From contig JAJTWR010000113.1 in NCBI GenBank assembly GCA_021613335.1, positions 3,119,001-3,183,000 on the forward strand: a DNA stretch of 64,000 nucleotides. The letters run 5' to 3'. The notes beneath the pieces are model-generated. The model had not been told where the DNA came from, ran no database searches, and saw only the letters and a list, made by a program, of their open reading frames with translations. Shown in pieces: positions 49,701 to 61,494 of this stretch. The position numbers were made by a program, and so were the translations under genes. This stretch comes from Whitmania pigra. Lineage: Eukaryota; Annelida; Clitellata; Hirudinida; Haemopidae. Position 1 is the first letter of the stretch, and the number at the start of each line of letters is the position of its first letter.

Positions 49701-51883
49701 TTGTATGTCACAAATCCAGAGGAATCATCTGAACAAGTAGAATTTTTGCAGTTCTCAGACAAAATTAAAAATTAACAAAATGAAAATCAATTTCAGGGTA
49801 CTGTTGAGCTGCAGGTTTGCACTTCAAATGGCTAGTTTTTATTTGGTGATGATTCAATTGATAATGCTGATATTAAAAGCATAATATTTCACAATCCCAT
49901 TCAGATTCCGTCATTCGAGCAGTTGTGATTTTTGCAGAAGGAATTTTTGAGGGCGAAAGTAGTTCTGTGTTAGATCAAACAATATTTTTTGCGCAGTGAT
50001 TTTTGAAAATTGCATCTGTAGAATTTTCTATGGCTGCATTTACTAACCAAATATTACATTTCAGACATCTTTCTAATGATGCAGCATCCAATAAAGTTAA
50101 GATACCATTGTACCCTCAGAAGGATGCTCCCACAGATTTGTACATTAAGGTCTTTGTGGGCTCACAAACGAGGCAGTTTAATTGTTTATTTTTTTTTTAG
50201 CTCTAATTGTAAAACGTAATTTTAAGATTTAATATTATTGAAATATTTTAATATCAATAGAATGTTCTAATATCCTTTTCTTCACAGTGATAAACTGCAT
50301 GTTTTTGAGATAATGAGGTGTCTGCCAAGATTTTCAATGTACCTTTTGGTAGCAAATAGGAGCTTGCCTGAACCAGAGGGTTTTGTTCAATTTCAGTTGG
50401 CAGAAAGAGTAAATAGGGTTGGAATGGCTTTATTTATTAGGGAACATTTTTTAATAAAAAAATGCTTTTTATTGACTTCATTTAGTAAGCGTCAGCAAAA
50501 TAGGATGAAATAAAATAATATAACAAGTACAAATTTGTAAAAAGTAATCATATAAATTGTTCTTATATTATTGCTACTGTTAGCATTAATGCAAACGTTT
50601 AAAAATAAATATAATTTTTTAACAACAGGTATGTTTGTGGATAAATCAAAACTTCCTACTACCAGAAGATTTGAATGTCTCTGATAACCTAGATGTTCAA
50701 TTTGTCTGTTTGAGAACCTCAATGCCCATCCAAATTTTAATGAATCCTTCAGGACATGTAATGTTACAAATGTAGTTGGAATTTTTAACAATTTAACTTT
50801 TATTCTTCATTCATTCTAAAATCAGCTGACTTTGAAAACTGACAACATTGAGATGGCTGGAGAAATTATACAACAGCTCTGTTCTTTTCTAAATATTCAG
50901 CATTTATCATCTAAAGCCAACTTCCCAAAGCAATTTTCTCAAATCTCCAGCTTAATGGACATGGTTTACTCAATGAAGATATTTGAATTTTATGAGTTTT
51001 TGAAGGCGTAGGATTACTTAATGAAATTAATTACCAATTAATTACTGATTACCAATTATTTACCAATTACTGATTAATTACTAATTAATTCAAAGGGTGT
51101 TGTATAAATAACTTTTACTTATCATTGAAAAAAAAGAGGCTGCAATACATCAAGATCTTTAAGGACATATTTAAGGATTATTGTGCTTATATAACAGTAT
51201 GAGTTTAGAATTTAATCATAGTTTTTTCAATATTTTTGATTACTTTCAGTTGGTCACAGAATATTATATTGTACAAAAATTCTTGATCTTTCAGATACAA
51301 GAGTTTCAATCAACAAAGCAAAAGCTATCATCTGAGATGATGGATAACTCAAACATGATATTAAATCTTGTTGTAAGAGCAGAAGATGCTAGAATACTTG
51401 GAGACATGTAAGTCTTGCAATAAACTTATAATCACTTGAATATCAATATTGAGGCAATTATTGAAAGATTTTATTAAAAATCACATTTAGTTTCAAACTT
51501 TTGCCTCGTGCCCTCAGTAATAATAATTTATTTTTAATATAACGGTTTGCCTTGCATGCCCTTGACAGGATATCCATGAAACATTTGTACAATGATCTCC
51601 TGAGTTTCAACAAGGAATTGTATGGTTACTACAAAATGAGAAACAATAACCACAAGCAGCTTACTGGTTTAATTAAAGAAATTCATATGATAGTTCAAAA
51701 TTCTGCAAAATTGAGATGTTAATTTTTATTCTTTATAGCATTTTTTAAACACTTATAATATATTACTTTTTAATAATTTTAGATGGCAAGTTTAAAGTTA
51801 ATGTCTTAACTGACTGCAAAGAAGCATTGAAAAATAATGACCCAAAAATGTTTATGAATGCAGTGCAAGTTGGCTCAATTTGA
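46735..51883 (+). CDS. BBS2: BBSome subunit BBS2
   Basis: BBS2 is a core BBSome subunit in ciliary membrane-protein traffic. Twenty exons: 46735-46851, 46915-47112, 47456-47581, 47666-47728, 47925-48002, 48061-48165, 48230-48316, 48581-48658, 48732-48881, 49002-49085, 49677-49736, 49797-49830, 49905-49995, 50065-50175, 50288-50417, 50629-50757, 50826-50963, 51295-51407, 51569-51717 and 51783-51883, giving 713 residues (human 721). The N-terminal beta-propeller carries [43 protein letters not shown] and LITGWSNGK. Middle motifs are [21 protein letters not shown] and NQNFLLPED, followed by helical [11 protein letters not shown] and [10 protein letters not shown]. The intron after 49830 must use a GC donor (AATG|GCTAGT). 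The intron after 47112 holds a hAT-type MITE. Confidence 0.97.
47159..47310. mobile_element. Complete hAT-type MITE (152 bp) in BBS2 intron 2
   Basis: The element opens with CAGGGCCGCC and closes with GGCAGCCCTG, which are inverted repeats of each other apart from one base. The flanking 8-mers TGTATATA and ATTATATA match in six of eight positions, as expected for an aged hAT target-site duplication. No coding capacity. The interior is GC-rich on the left and AT-rich on the right. Confidence 0.7.
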
Positions 51884-51949
51884 ACATAATTGGAATTTTA
51901 GAATTAGCACTTTCTTGCTGTTTAAGCATATGACATTTAAGATTAAAAT

Positions 51950-52330
51950 TTCTGATTAATAATAAAAAAATAATAATAATAGTTAATTTTTAAGGCGGCT
52001 TTCATTTTTGTTTTACTGGTGGTTCTGATTGGAATGTTGTCCTGAAGAGGTGAGTCTTCAGATGGTACTTGAAGAGCTCCAGGGATGGTTTGGGCTCTGA
52101 TGAGGAGTCTGTTACAGTGTAGTTTCATGCAGTGGTGGCATGTGATAAGTTTTGATGACTAGGAATGACTGACGGACATGTTCATATAGACGAATGGTAG
52201 AAGATGAACAATGACCATATGCTTGGCAGCGATGGATGAGGTGAATGAGCTAGGATGGGTGGAAGTCGCTAGAATGTGATGTATCTTGAAGGTGATTTTG
52301 AATACGAAATTAATTGATTGTAGTTGTTTT
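51950..52330 (-). mobile_element. Antisense LINE 3'-end fragment, copy 2
   Basis: On the minus strand the damaged reading frame ends SLELFKYHLKTHLF, the C-terminal signature (F-K-x-x-L-K-T-H-L-F) of many CR1/L2-like non-LTR elements. The minus-strand 3' end at about 51950-51980 is an (ATT/TTA)-rich tail. It is related to the copy at 2586-2860 and has the same orientation in the window. Confidence 0.75.
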
Positions 52331-52937
52331 TAGTACCAATGTACATAATGCCAGCTGCACGTTGTGCATAGCACAACAGCTATTCGTCATCCCCTTAGCC
52401 AAAACAATACTAATAGTTGTTTGGAGCCTCAGTTGGATGGTTTGGACTTTAGTTAGTGTTAGGATTGTGTAAGTATATATAACTAATGATAAGTATTAAT
52501 ATAATGAAAGGAATTTGCACAGCTAATATCGCTATATGATCCAGTGCGATTTTATTTTTATTATTTACAATAAAAATCGACAAAATATTAAGTAAACATT
52601 TTTTGGAGTTGGGAAAAGCTGTCCTTTATGCCCCCTCCATTTTACCTTCGGTTCGTCCCTCGGCCTAGTATGAAATACATTAAATAAAAATTACATTAGG
52701 AAATCGCTAAAGTAAGGGACTCCGAATTTTGTAAATCCATCTTTAAGTGATGTCCACACTCGCCGGATTGCTAAGCATGGAACTCATCTCAGATAGGTTT
52801 GTATTGAGTCTAATTTCTCACCTCAGGGCAGATCCTTTTTCTTGCTTCTTGCCAAAAGTCATGCAAGCTAGTCATCCCACCCAGTACGTCGTCCCTGGTT
52901 CAACGTCTTTTCCATAACGTTGTGATTTAAGGACTGG

Positions 52938-53030
52938 ATCGGCGGTTCTCAATCTTTGTGGTGCTCGAGCAGAGACTAATTTGGGGGGCAGGGACGCTAG
53001 AATAGAGTTTTATGAGGGTTGGCTATGGTA
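52938..53030. mobile_element. Possible hAT-type element end
   Basis: CGGCGGTTCTCAATCTTTGTGG resembles the widespread hAT-type terminus with a GGTTCTCAA core. The sequence runs into the GC-rich dispersed repeat at 53030. The other terminus was not identified. Confidence 0.4.
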
Positions 53031-53135
53031 GCCAGCAATAGTAGAAGATGGTAGAAGCAAACAAGGATCGTCTTTGGTGCAGGGATTAGCTCTCCTCCCT
53101 CTTTGGAAAATGCTGAAATTACGTTTCTTAGGGGA
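53030..53135 (-). repeat. GC-rich dispersed repeat, copy 2
   Basis: On the minus strand AACGTAATTTCAGC...TTCCAAAGAGGG corresponds to the opening of the repeat at 20731 (GACGTCATTTCGGC...TTCCAAGGGGG). More diverged than the other copies. Confidence 0.45.
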
Positions 53136-53579
53136 AATATATATTTGGGCTGAGTTTACGTGGACCAAAATAATGACAAAAGTTTGGCAGCAAAGTTTTT
53201 AAGTATGGAAATGATGCTGCTGACAAATCCATAAAACTCCAGCGGAAGAACTAGTTTAAACTTCTCTTTCAGGTCAAGCAGCTCTGTTTAGCCTCTGGAA
53301 CTGAATCAGCTTCTGCACTAAAAGGCGAATGGTTCCAAGTTCTTTCAAATTAGACAACTAAGGCATCCAACTGAGCCTTGTACTTTACAAAATCTTTCAA
53401 AGTGTGAACAAGAGCCATCTCCTGTCTAGCGGAGACGCAGTTTCGAATAGGGATGTTAACGATTTATGTCTAATCGATTCTGGAGCCATAAATTTAATAT
53501 ACCAAGATTCGAATCAAATACTCAAAATAAAATTTCAAAAACATATCAAAAATTCTAATTGAATAGAATTTTACATCAA

Positions 53580-53670
53580 TGTAGGGGCACATCGCATACG
53601 TTCCTGCGGGCCGAATAATATACCTGAGAAAGCCGCATGCGCCCCGCGTCCCGTAGTTTGCACGTCCCTG
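53580..53670 (-). mobile_element. hAT-type nonautonomous element fragment
   Basis: Read on the minus strand from 53670, CAGGGACGTGCAAACTACGG leads into a CG-rich stretch with GCGCATGCGGC and TTCGGCCCGC. This is the pattern of a common hAT-derived element family. It explains the short GC-rich open frames here, which are not genes. Confidence 0.55.
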
Positions 53671-54023
53671 GCCGAGCTGATAGGGCAAACTTTACTAACG
53701 AGGTTCTCATTTTCCATTTTGCTTCTGCATGATATTTTTTAATTTCCAAAAAAGAGATGTTCATAAATTCACAATAAATTATAGTTAAGTTGACTGAGTT
53801 TAAAATGGTCAGATGTTGCATTTCGCTTTACACCACTTTTTTTAACATTTTGAATATTTTTGATAGTAATGTGTTTAGAAATTAAATTTTAATTAGTTGT
53901 AAATGTTGTTAAAAGTTGCAAAAAATAAATAAATATTTTAAGCTTTGCATGTTTAATTCATTTAATTGACTGATGCACCAATTTGTTTATTTTCTAATTT
54001 CGTCCATAATTTATATTGTAGCG

Positions 54024-55453
54024 ATGTCCCTAAGCGTTTTGCCGAAACTTGCGAGATATGTGTTAGTTTTAAATTTTTACTGTTGTAAAAGTTTATTTGC
54101 CAGCTATCTAATAATTTGTGACTTCTGTAACGAGGCGGTGCAATATATCCAAGAAATTAACTTTTCCAATTTGTTTTAAAGTTAATATGGTCTAGTTTGA
54201 CCTACATAGTCGTCAGGTTATTTATGGAAGGCGTCAGCTTTTGAGTTAACAAAGTCAGAAGCGTGATTTTTAACAGATTATTGTAGAAATTACACACCTG
54301 TTGTGACCTTGGATTTAATTTTTTTTTACTTGATTGATATATTGTCTAATTTTTTTATAGCCCTCTTTGGCTTCGAACGATTCCAGAATATCCTCTTTAT
54401 TACAAGGGCAATCCACAACTCAGGATTCACCTACCTCTCTTTTGGATGAAAATCATAAAATGGAATAAATCTCTGCCATCAGACACAGTCTGCTTTCAAG
54501 TTCATCATCAGTTAGTGACTTTTTTAGATGTGTGAGATACAATTTATTGAAACATAAGATTTTGTTTGCATTTGTATTCATATTGGAAGTGTTTATTAAC
54601 AACAGGCTGTTACAGAGCTAGATGATTAGTGCCCTTTTATTGGTTGAAGTCTTAACTTTTAGTTTTTTAAGTTTTACATCATAGAATGGGATCACTGAAG
54701 GCACTAATCTAACCATTTATATAGTGCTGTTTCCCAGTAGCCCCTCCCCAGTGCAGACTGGGTTGCAAACATGAAATTAATTGAGCAACTGTTGATTTTG
54801 TATCTGTAGCTATAACTTTCTTTATTTTGCAGAATGACAGAATTAGATGTAAAAAATTATTTGGAAAAGATATATAAAGTTGATGTTTTAACTGTTAGAA
54901 CTACGTTGCTAAAAGGCAAGTTTTAAAATGCCATCAATCTCACTTTGTTTAGTTCATGACATGATCATATAAATGAATAGGACCAGCTTTTTAATGATCT
55001 GTCATTGCAGGAGAAAAGAGAAAAGATCCCCTGTATGGTTATGATATTCAACCTGGCCCTGATAGGAGGATTGCCTTTGTTCAACTGGTGAAGCCAAAAA
55101 TTGTTTAAAATTCCAGCAAATTGTTGAACATTATTTACATTATGAATTGTGTCTTTTTTTTTGTAATTTCTAATGAATACACGATAATATTTGATATGTA
55201 AACTATATTGCAACTATGAAGGCATTCAACAGTGCCTATAACTTTGTGATAAACTAAACCAAGTTTGCACTATTTGAAGGTAATTGCTTGATATTATTTT
55301 CAGATGGATGGTCAGGTTTTCCAATTTCCTGACATATTTGAAGAGAGAGATAAGAATTTGAAGAAACAAAAAGAGAGTCAGTCAACTAAAGTTGTTGAGA
55401 ACTCAAGAGATGTCATTTATAAGGAGGTTCCCAGTTGGTTCAAAGGATATTAA
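54024..55453 (+). CDS. MRPL23: Mitochondrial ribosomal protein uL23m
   Basis: uL23m sits near the exit tunnel of the mitochondrial large subunit. Exons: 54024-54061, 54361-54510, 54833-54915, 55011-55087 and 55304-55453, giving 165 residues (human 153). It begins MSLSVLPKLARYVPLWLR and shows YPLYYKGNPQLRIHLPLFW, TVCFQVHHQMTELDVKNYLE, IAFVQLMDGQVFQFPDIF and ends PSWFKGY, all in the order of human MRPL23. The third intron requires a GC donor with perfect consensus (AAAAG|GCAAGT); the nearby GT would shift frame. A strong acceptor (TTATATTGTAG) ends 2 nt before the ATG. Confidence 0.94.
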
Positions 55454-56351
55454 CTGATGCAATCAATATTTCAAAATATATTTTTTAAATTATGATGTAA
55501 CAGTTTATTTTGAAAAAAGACAAAAAAGTATTAATATGTTAATTATTAAAAGCATGGATCCTTTGAGATTTGGTAAAATGATCAAAAGAGCCAATGGATC
55601 AACGATATGGTCACTGAGTGGAATTTGGTTCCCAGCAGAGTGCTTCATCGATAATGCTGGGTCTTGAATTGATTTTTTATGAGCTTTATTTTGTCGAGTA
55701 AGTGGTATATGTAGCATTTACTGCATCCACCCACACCGAAATATGGGTTCGAGATCCTTGTTTGTAGCACGAAAAAAATCGTCGGGGCCACAAAGATGTT
55801 CGAACTCATTAAACTTGGTCAAGATAATCAAACGAAAAATCGTACAGACGGTTCAGATTGTTATATATATGTGTGCTAGGCACGTCGCTCAAAGGTTTTG
55901 TTTGTGAATCTCGAAAGTGGGGGTTTCAAATTTGAAAAATAAAAGTATCACAAACAGCAAGTAAAAACTTTTTTTGCTTTTCTCTTAATAATATTTACTT
56001 AATCGTTTTTCGCTTCAGATAAAATGTTATAATTGTGTTTAACAGAATTTATGACCTTACAAGCTTTTTCCTTTGCGGTGAAGAATAAATTCTAAGCAAT
56101 TAGTTGCTTTATTTTAAAGAAACTTAAAAATAGTTTATTTTTTTAGGATGTTTAAATTTTATCTAATGTATTTTTACACTTTAATTTTACAATCGTTATT
56201 ATAAATTAATTTAATAGTTGATTAGAAATTTAAAGTTAAGGTAGAATCAAAAATTGTTTTGATAATGATTATGTCTTAAAATTTAAAATGTTATTAATAT
56301 AACTGAGCATAGCGCTGCTTCTACCTGACACAGGTGTTTTGAACAACAAAT
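55454..56351. other. Intergenic, nothing recognised
   Basis: AT-rich spacer of 0.9 kb between MRPL23 and the Ly6-like gene with no exon or repeat that I can support. Confidence 0.45.
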
Positions 56352-57076
56352 ATGATGAAGATATATCTGCCGCTATTTCTTTCGATTTTTATATTTTTCT
56401 GTGTAAAAGAAGTTGTGGGTTAGAACATTTGAACGTACATGCATTTATTTGTTGTAACAATAACTTTTGTTTCGTTCAGGTCAACCACGGAAGTGCTATC
56501 AATGTAATTCGTTTTATGACAAAGGATGCGCCGATTTTTTTGATAACAGAACTTATCCCCTGATACCATGCAAAGATAATGTTACACAATGTCGCAAAAT
56601 CATACAAGAAAGTGAGCGGAAAATTTACTCTTGGAACTGCGAACTCCCATTAATATTAATTACAAAATTTAAGTAATTTTAAGCCTAGAGCCAAAATCTA
56701 AGAACCGAGTAACGTACGATTTACGATACTTGAATTAATAATTGTAAATAAGGGAGTCATGAATTAAAAATTATATGCATCTTAACTATGTCATATCTAT
56801 GACAACATCCTCTGATGTGTTGCAGCTTTTTACGAGGACCACTGGGATGTCAGGTACATCAGGCAATGTGCTGTACATGGAGATGTTGGTCCTGCGGATG
56901 GTCGCTGGTGCAAAGAAAGAAGTGGAGGTTATGGAACTAGATTAAAGATTTGTCAGTGTGACAATAAAGATGGATGCAATGGCAGTCCCAGTCTAACAAA
57001 CATTTTTTCCTCCATACCATTGATATTATTGCTTTACGTTTCAGTTTATGCCATTTTCAAGTTCCCAAATTTGTAA
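56352..57076 (+). CDS. GPI-anchored Ly6/quiver-like three-finger protein
   Basis: Exons: 56352-56400, 56480-56611 and 56826-57076, phase 1 at both junctions, 143 residues. The first exon is a signal peptide (MMKIYLPLFLSIFIFF). The mature part opens KCYQCNSFYDKGC and ends CQCDNKDGCNG, with about ten cysteines spaced as in the Ly6/uPAR superfamily, nearest to the invertebrate quiver/sleepless group. A hydrophobic C-terminus after CNGSPSLTN is a GPI-anchor signal. These proteins act at the outer membrane face, often as modulators of channels or receptors. I infer membership from cysteine pattern and architecture only, so the specific role is unknown. Confidence 0.82.
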
Positions 57077-57081
57077 ATAAA
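57076..57081 (+). terminator. Possible poly(A) signal overlapping the Ly6-like stop codon
   Basis: AATAAA begins at the last base of the TAA stop codon, which would give a very short 3' UTR. Other AT-rich hexamers downstream are also possible. Confidence 0.3.
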
Positions 57082-57276
57082 TCACAATTTATATTACATA
57101 ATGTTTTCTTTTGAAATTTATTTTTGACATTTCAAAATAAGGTCACACTCAAAAAACATATTCTAGTCTTCTGTAAATTCATATCCCAATTGCCACATTA
57201 TTTTATTGTTACAAACACTTGCTTAAGTAGACACTTTTCACTAATAGTTTATTTATGCATGGAATCTCGGGTAATA

Positions 57277-58953
57277 TTATTGTTTTTTCTTGAAGTAGTA
57301 CAAAAAGAAAATTGCAGCTGTAATCATTATAAGTCCAAGTAGGAAAGAAATTGTACCCAAGAATGCATTTTTGCCCCCAAACCAGCTGACATTTCCAATA
57401 ATAATTTTTTTTCTACCATCAAAATGCCACGTTGGAAAAGCTGAAACAAACAAAAATTAAATAAATGTGATTAATTATTAGTGCTACCTGTAGCCAAGAT
57501 AGCATTAACAATAACATTCGTTTGAAATGAATATTCACCACTTGTACTAAATTAAATAAAATAACTAGAATAATTTAATGTACCATAGAGGATTCTCAAC
57601 ATATAAGAACCCTTGGGGAGGCCTTCTATAAATATTCCCTCGTCACCAACTATACGGAACAATTTGCGGAATTTTGGGAAGGGAGCCACTTTCATCCAGA
57701 CGATTAAATCCTCGTTCTGATAACCGTTGTTTTTTATGTCCTTCATATCCAATTCATAAATGGTCTTTTGCCAATTTATTGGATTAATTGTATCAGAAAA
57801 GGCTGTAACAAACAAAGGCATCTGAGACACAAATTAATAAATATGCCATCTTTAAAAACATGCCATCAGAATTGTTTTCTGAGAAACTGGGAGGGTTTAT
57901 GAATTTCCTTCCTTTTTCTGTTATCCATGCTATACCAGTTCTTCTAAGTGGCACATTAATTGAATCATTTCCAATGTTATAAAAAAGTTGAATAGAATCT
58001 GCAATTTCATTTGCTAAATACAAATGAATTTTGAAAACGAGGCAAATTAATTTAACCATTATAGATACTGTTTGCAATAGCTCCACATGGTGCTACTGCC
58101 TTGTTTAATCGCGCTGCAAAAGGTTCACATTTTTTGCTTATTTCAAATGAATCTAATTGAATTCCTAGTTGTTGTATGTGGTCCTGAGATTCTGTATATT
58201 GTCTATGATTTTGGTAAAAATTCGAGAGCTCGTAATATATAAAAACTTGTTTCTGAAAATATAAACGATGTCATGATTAAATATTAAATGTTTAGAACAG
58301 GAACCCAAATCATGAAAAATAATAACAAATTAATTTTTTATGCAATTCCAATGTTCTAATACTTTGTTTACATACTTAAGTTACAAATTCTAGTCAGAAA
58401 TAGCAGTAATTTTTTTCGGGTTTTTGGGTTAATAAAATTCATTAGTTTTTGATGTCTCAAAACCTAAGAAATAACATTTATGAACTCACTGGTATGGGCA
58501 CAGTAAGGTCAAAATAAATATCACAAGGACACTGCTCTCCTGGATTTTCTAATATGTATTGCTGACAATTGATAAATCCTGAACTTTTGTCAGGAACACA
58601 AAGTGATTTTGTATAGTCAATTTCTAATAAAATCAACTGTGTGCCAATAACAAGTGCTTCAATATTAATAATTTCCATGCATAGAGGATTCTAAATTTAC
58701 TTTGTTATTCTCAAATATGAGTACCATTCCAATTATGATATATGATAACCCAAAGACAATGAAGAACCAATAAATCTGTTTTGCATTGAAATGGGGATAG
58801 CATCCTCTACTCACACAATTGAATAATTTTTTTAAGGCTATTGAATCAAATGAAATACTTTTAGTTAGGCCGCCATTCTAAAAATTTGTTTTTTTTAATT
58901 TTAAGGCATTTTTTAACGTAATGAAGTAGTTTTGTTGTCTTATGTATTTTCAT
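57277..58953 (-). CDS. Second CDC50/TMEM30-like flippase beta-subunit
   Basis: A diverged paralogue of the TMEM30A gene at 37338-39507. Exons on the minus strand: 58918-58953, 58701-58877, 58490-58636, 58057-58252, 57864-57998, 57584-57802 and 57277-57440, giving 357 residues. It keeps the two-helix plan and the family blocks [62 protein letters not shown] and WFGGKNAFLG. The tail ends FKKKQ. The N-terminus differs strongly from TMEM30A and the first exon is the least certain. Joining 57864 to 57802 in frame needs a GC donor (GATG|GCATGT). It probably serves a different subset of P4-ATPases or tissues. Confidence 0.9.
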
Positions 58954-59289
58954 AGCTCCATTTCAAAATAATGTCTAAAATATACATATCCGCTACGTAG
59001 AAAACATGTTAACTTGCCCATAAACGCAATGTTTAGTTTCAAATGTCACGGCGCATTAACAGTTTCCTTTTAAAATTTTTGGTGCCAAATTATGCATCTG
59101 GAAAACACAAAGCGCGCAACATCATAAATAAATGCAAATGTTTATATTTTCAAATTTTGTAATACTTACTTAGAGTTTGTTAGTTTCGAAGTTTTATATA
59201 AAGGTGATAAAATATATTAGAAGCCTTAAAAGAATAGTGTAAGTTTCTAACAATATATATTATTATTATTTAAGTATACTTAAAAATAG
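58954..59289. other. Intergenic, nothing recognised
   Basis: Short AT-rich spacer upstream of the second TMEM30-like gene. An acceptor-like TATATTTTAG about 27 nt before its ATG could mark a leader splice. Confidence 0.35.
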
Positions 59290-60599
59290 ATGAACATTGG
59301 CTCTATTGCGTCTGACCAAGTCCGAGAAGATTTCACAAGTTTCCATTGAAAAAAGATTGGCTTTCAAGATTCGAACAGGAAATAAAGAAAAAATTTCTTT
59401 AAAGGTATGTGGAATGCGATTCACTTTGGATACTACTCGGATAACAAGAAAGGTATGGTCCCTGTGACCGGGGCCTTTTTTTTTATTATTAAGTGGGTAA
59501 AGAACCGAAGCCTCTTACCTGCCCCCTATCAAACAGCAAAACATTTAGAAAAGAAACGAGAGGTTCAATCAGTAATAGACGAGAAAAGGAGACAAGTCAT
59601 ATTCATTGAGAAAGGAGGTGAAGCGACTATAGGTGCTAGCTGACACTATGCTATTCCAAATGTTAATAATTCGATTTGTGAAAAAATATTTGGTGTTGTC
59701 TTTTCAGGAATAACAGACTGTATATATTTAATTACAACTTTATCATGTTACGAAACAAAATAGATTTACTAATTGAACTTGTTCCTACAAAATTCCGCTT
59801 ATTTAATATTTGAACAACTTGTCTGATCTTTTAATAGCAAGAAGAAAATAAATAAAATGATTCTATAACGTATTGAAATAACACGGGGGTTCGCAAACTA
59901 GAAAGTTTGAGTAAGTTTATTAGGTATTCAGTTAATAGAACTGAATCAAGATGAGGATTTGAGTATCTAGAACTTCAGACTGTGTTGGATTCTCGCTGAT
60001 TGTAAAGTTAGGTGATTAGTGAGATGTCTTTTATAGCAATAATAAAGAGACATCGTGTATAAAGAAGATATCAAATATAATTACATATAAATTTAATTAT
60101 CTTAACAATATAAACTAAGTTATTCCGCGCCACATTTATAACAGTATCATAGATGCTGTTTTGTTTTTTGGAAAACAAGAATTGGCAATCCGTGGCCGTC
60201 GCGAGCTTCATGATTTAGATTTTCCAACAAACTAATAAAGACGATTTCTTGGAACTTATAAAACTGTTGGCTAAAAATGATATATTATTGGAACAACATT
60301 TATTAATGGGTGATCGAAATGAAGCATACTCTGTCTAGGCATACAAAATGATCTGATATAGTCCATATCGCCAGTGGTTCTATCAAAAATTGTTAATAAA
60401 ATCAAATTGGATAATTACTTTTCAGTGATTGTTGACTCTGCTATTGATATTAACACAATGAATCAATTTTCTTTATCTTTGATATATGTAACAGAAGATG
60501 CCATGCGATGGAATATTTACTGGTGGAATTGATACAATTTATAGAATTACATGGATCAAGGACTGAAGTTCTTTACAACTTTCTTCTTTTAGCAGTAAA

Positions 60600-60725
60600 A
60601 CAGGGATATCCTTTGGGGCCGGGGGGCAAAGGCCCTTTCAGTTTAGACGCATAAAAGGTCATCTCCTCAAGTTGTGCGATGGTTCCCCCCCCCACTCCCT
60701 TGCAAAATCTGAAATGACGTCCATG
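60600..60725 (-). repeat. GC-rich dispersed repeat, copy 3
   Basis: On the minus strand this reads GGACGTCATTTCAGATTTTGC then AACTTGAGGAGATGACC and TTTATGCGTCTAAACTG, parallel to the first half of the copy at 20731. It sits inside the hAT remnant and faces copy 4 in the opposite direction. Confidence 0.65.
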
Positions 60726-60939
60726 GTAAAAAAAATTGGGTTTGTCGATAACTGTGTTATGGTCAGTGATATGTTAGGACTAGTATAATGTCGAGTGAAA
60801 TAGCAGGTCTACAAACAAGAGTTCGGGAGATTGCTCCAAATGTTGCTGTGCAAATTGAGTTCAAATTGACGAAGTAAGTTCTAATGTTCAAGCTCGATTA
60901 AATTTTTTATTTAGAAAGTCTCTATTTTTCTGGCATTTT

Positions 60940-61035
60940 TGGGGGCAAACCCTCCTAAAATATGAGATTACCTTTTTTTGCATCTAATCTAAAACCGTTG
61001 CCCTCCCATACCCCCAAATTACGTCCCTTCTTAAT
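60940..61035 (+). repeat. GC-rich dispersed repeat, copy 4
   Basis: It matches the second half of the copy at 20731, including CCGTTGCCCTCCCAT, AAATTACGTCCCTTCTTAA (TTACTTTCTTAA there) and TTTTTTGCATCTAATCTAAA. Confidence 0.65.
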
Positions 61036-61494
61036 ACATATAGATCTTGTTTTTTTCTAATATTCTGGAAAATGTTCTAGAGAAGGCTTTCGACGTATCC
61101 ACAATTCAGCAATTTGAAAATAATGTGAAAAGCACGTCAACTTAATTTCAATACGAGTTTTAACATATTGATGATGAAGCAACTCAGCTGAGTCAAAAAT
61201 CTGATATTACTACTGACTTTAAGTCACATAGAATTCGGAAAAGAAATGTTCCATGAGGCAATTACAAAAGATGTCGTAAGCCAAAACGAAAAAAGCTGTT
61301 GTAATTAATCTAGGCGATATAGTGATATGATTTATATGATACTATAAATAAAATGGTTTTTGCCAACTTTTGACTGCTCAGTGTTTCTATTTAAGATTTA
61401 CAAAAGAAATAACCACGGATAATCATAATGAATTTAATGAATTAAATTTATTTTTATGGGTGAGGTCTTTTTTGTTAGTGCTCCCTTTCCCTTG

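Larger units (their letters stand above)
51884..54023. other. Repeat-rich intergenic region
   Basis: 2.1 kb between BBS2 and MRPL23. It contains an antisense LINE fragment, two hAT-like patches (52938 and 53580-53670) and a GC-rich dispersed repeat copy, listed separately. I see no gene. Confidence 0.6.
59290..61200 (+). pseudogene. Decayed hAT-type (DUF4371) transposase gene
   Basis: Between about 60150 and 60560 the plus strand shows the order typical of DUF4371/hAT proteins: DAVLFFGKQELAIRGRRE, KDDFLELIKLLAKND, FSVIVDSAIDINTMNQFSLSLIYV and FIELHGSRTE. GLQTRVREIAP follows near 60810, matching the region that precedes the family's Y-x-H-C-x-x-H block. Stops and frameshifts are frequent. Two GC-rich repeat copies (60600-60725 and 60940-61035) interrupt it. 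A 78-codon open stretch at 59407-59643 may be part of the N-terminus, but I could not confirm that. Confidence 0.65.

Noticed and set aside
53494..53821. Two minus-strand open frames of 64 and 81 codons
   Set aside because: The GC-rich part is a hAT-type nonautonomous element; no family match for either frame.
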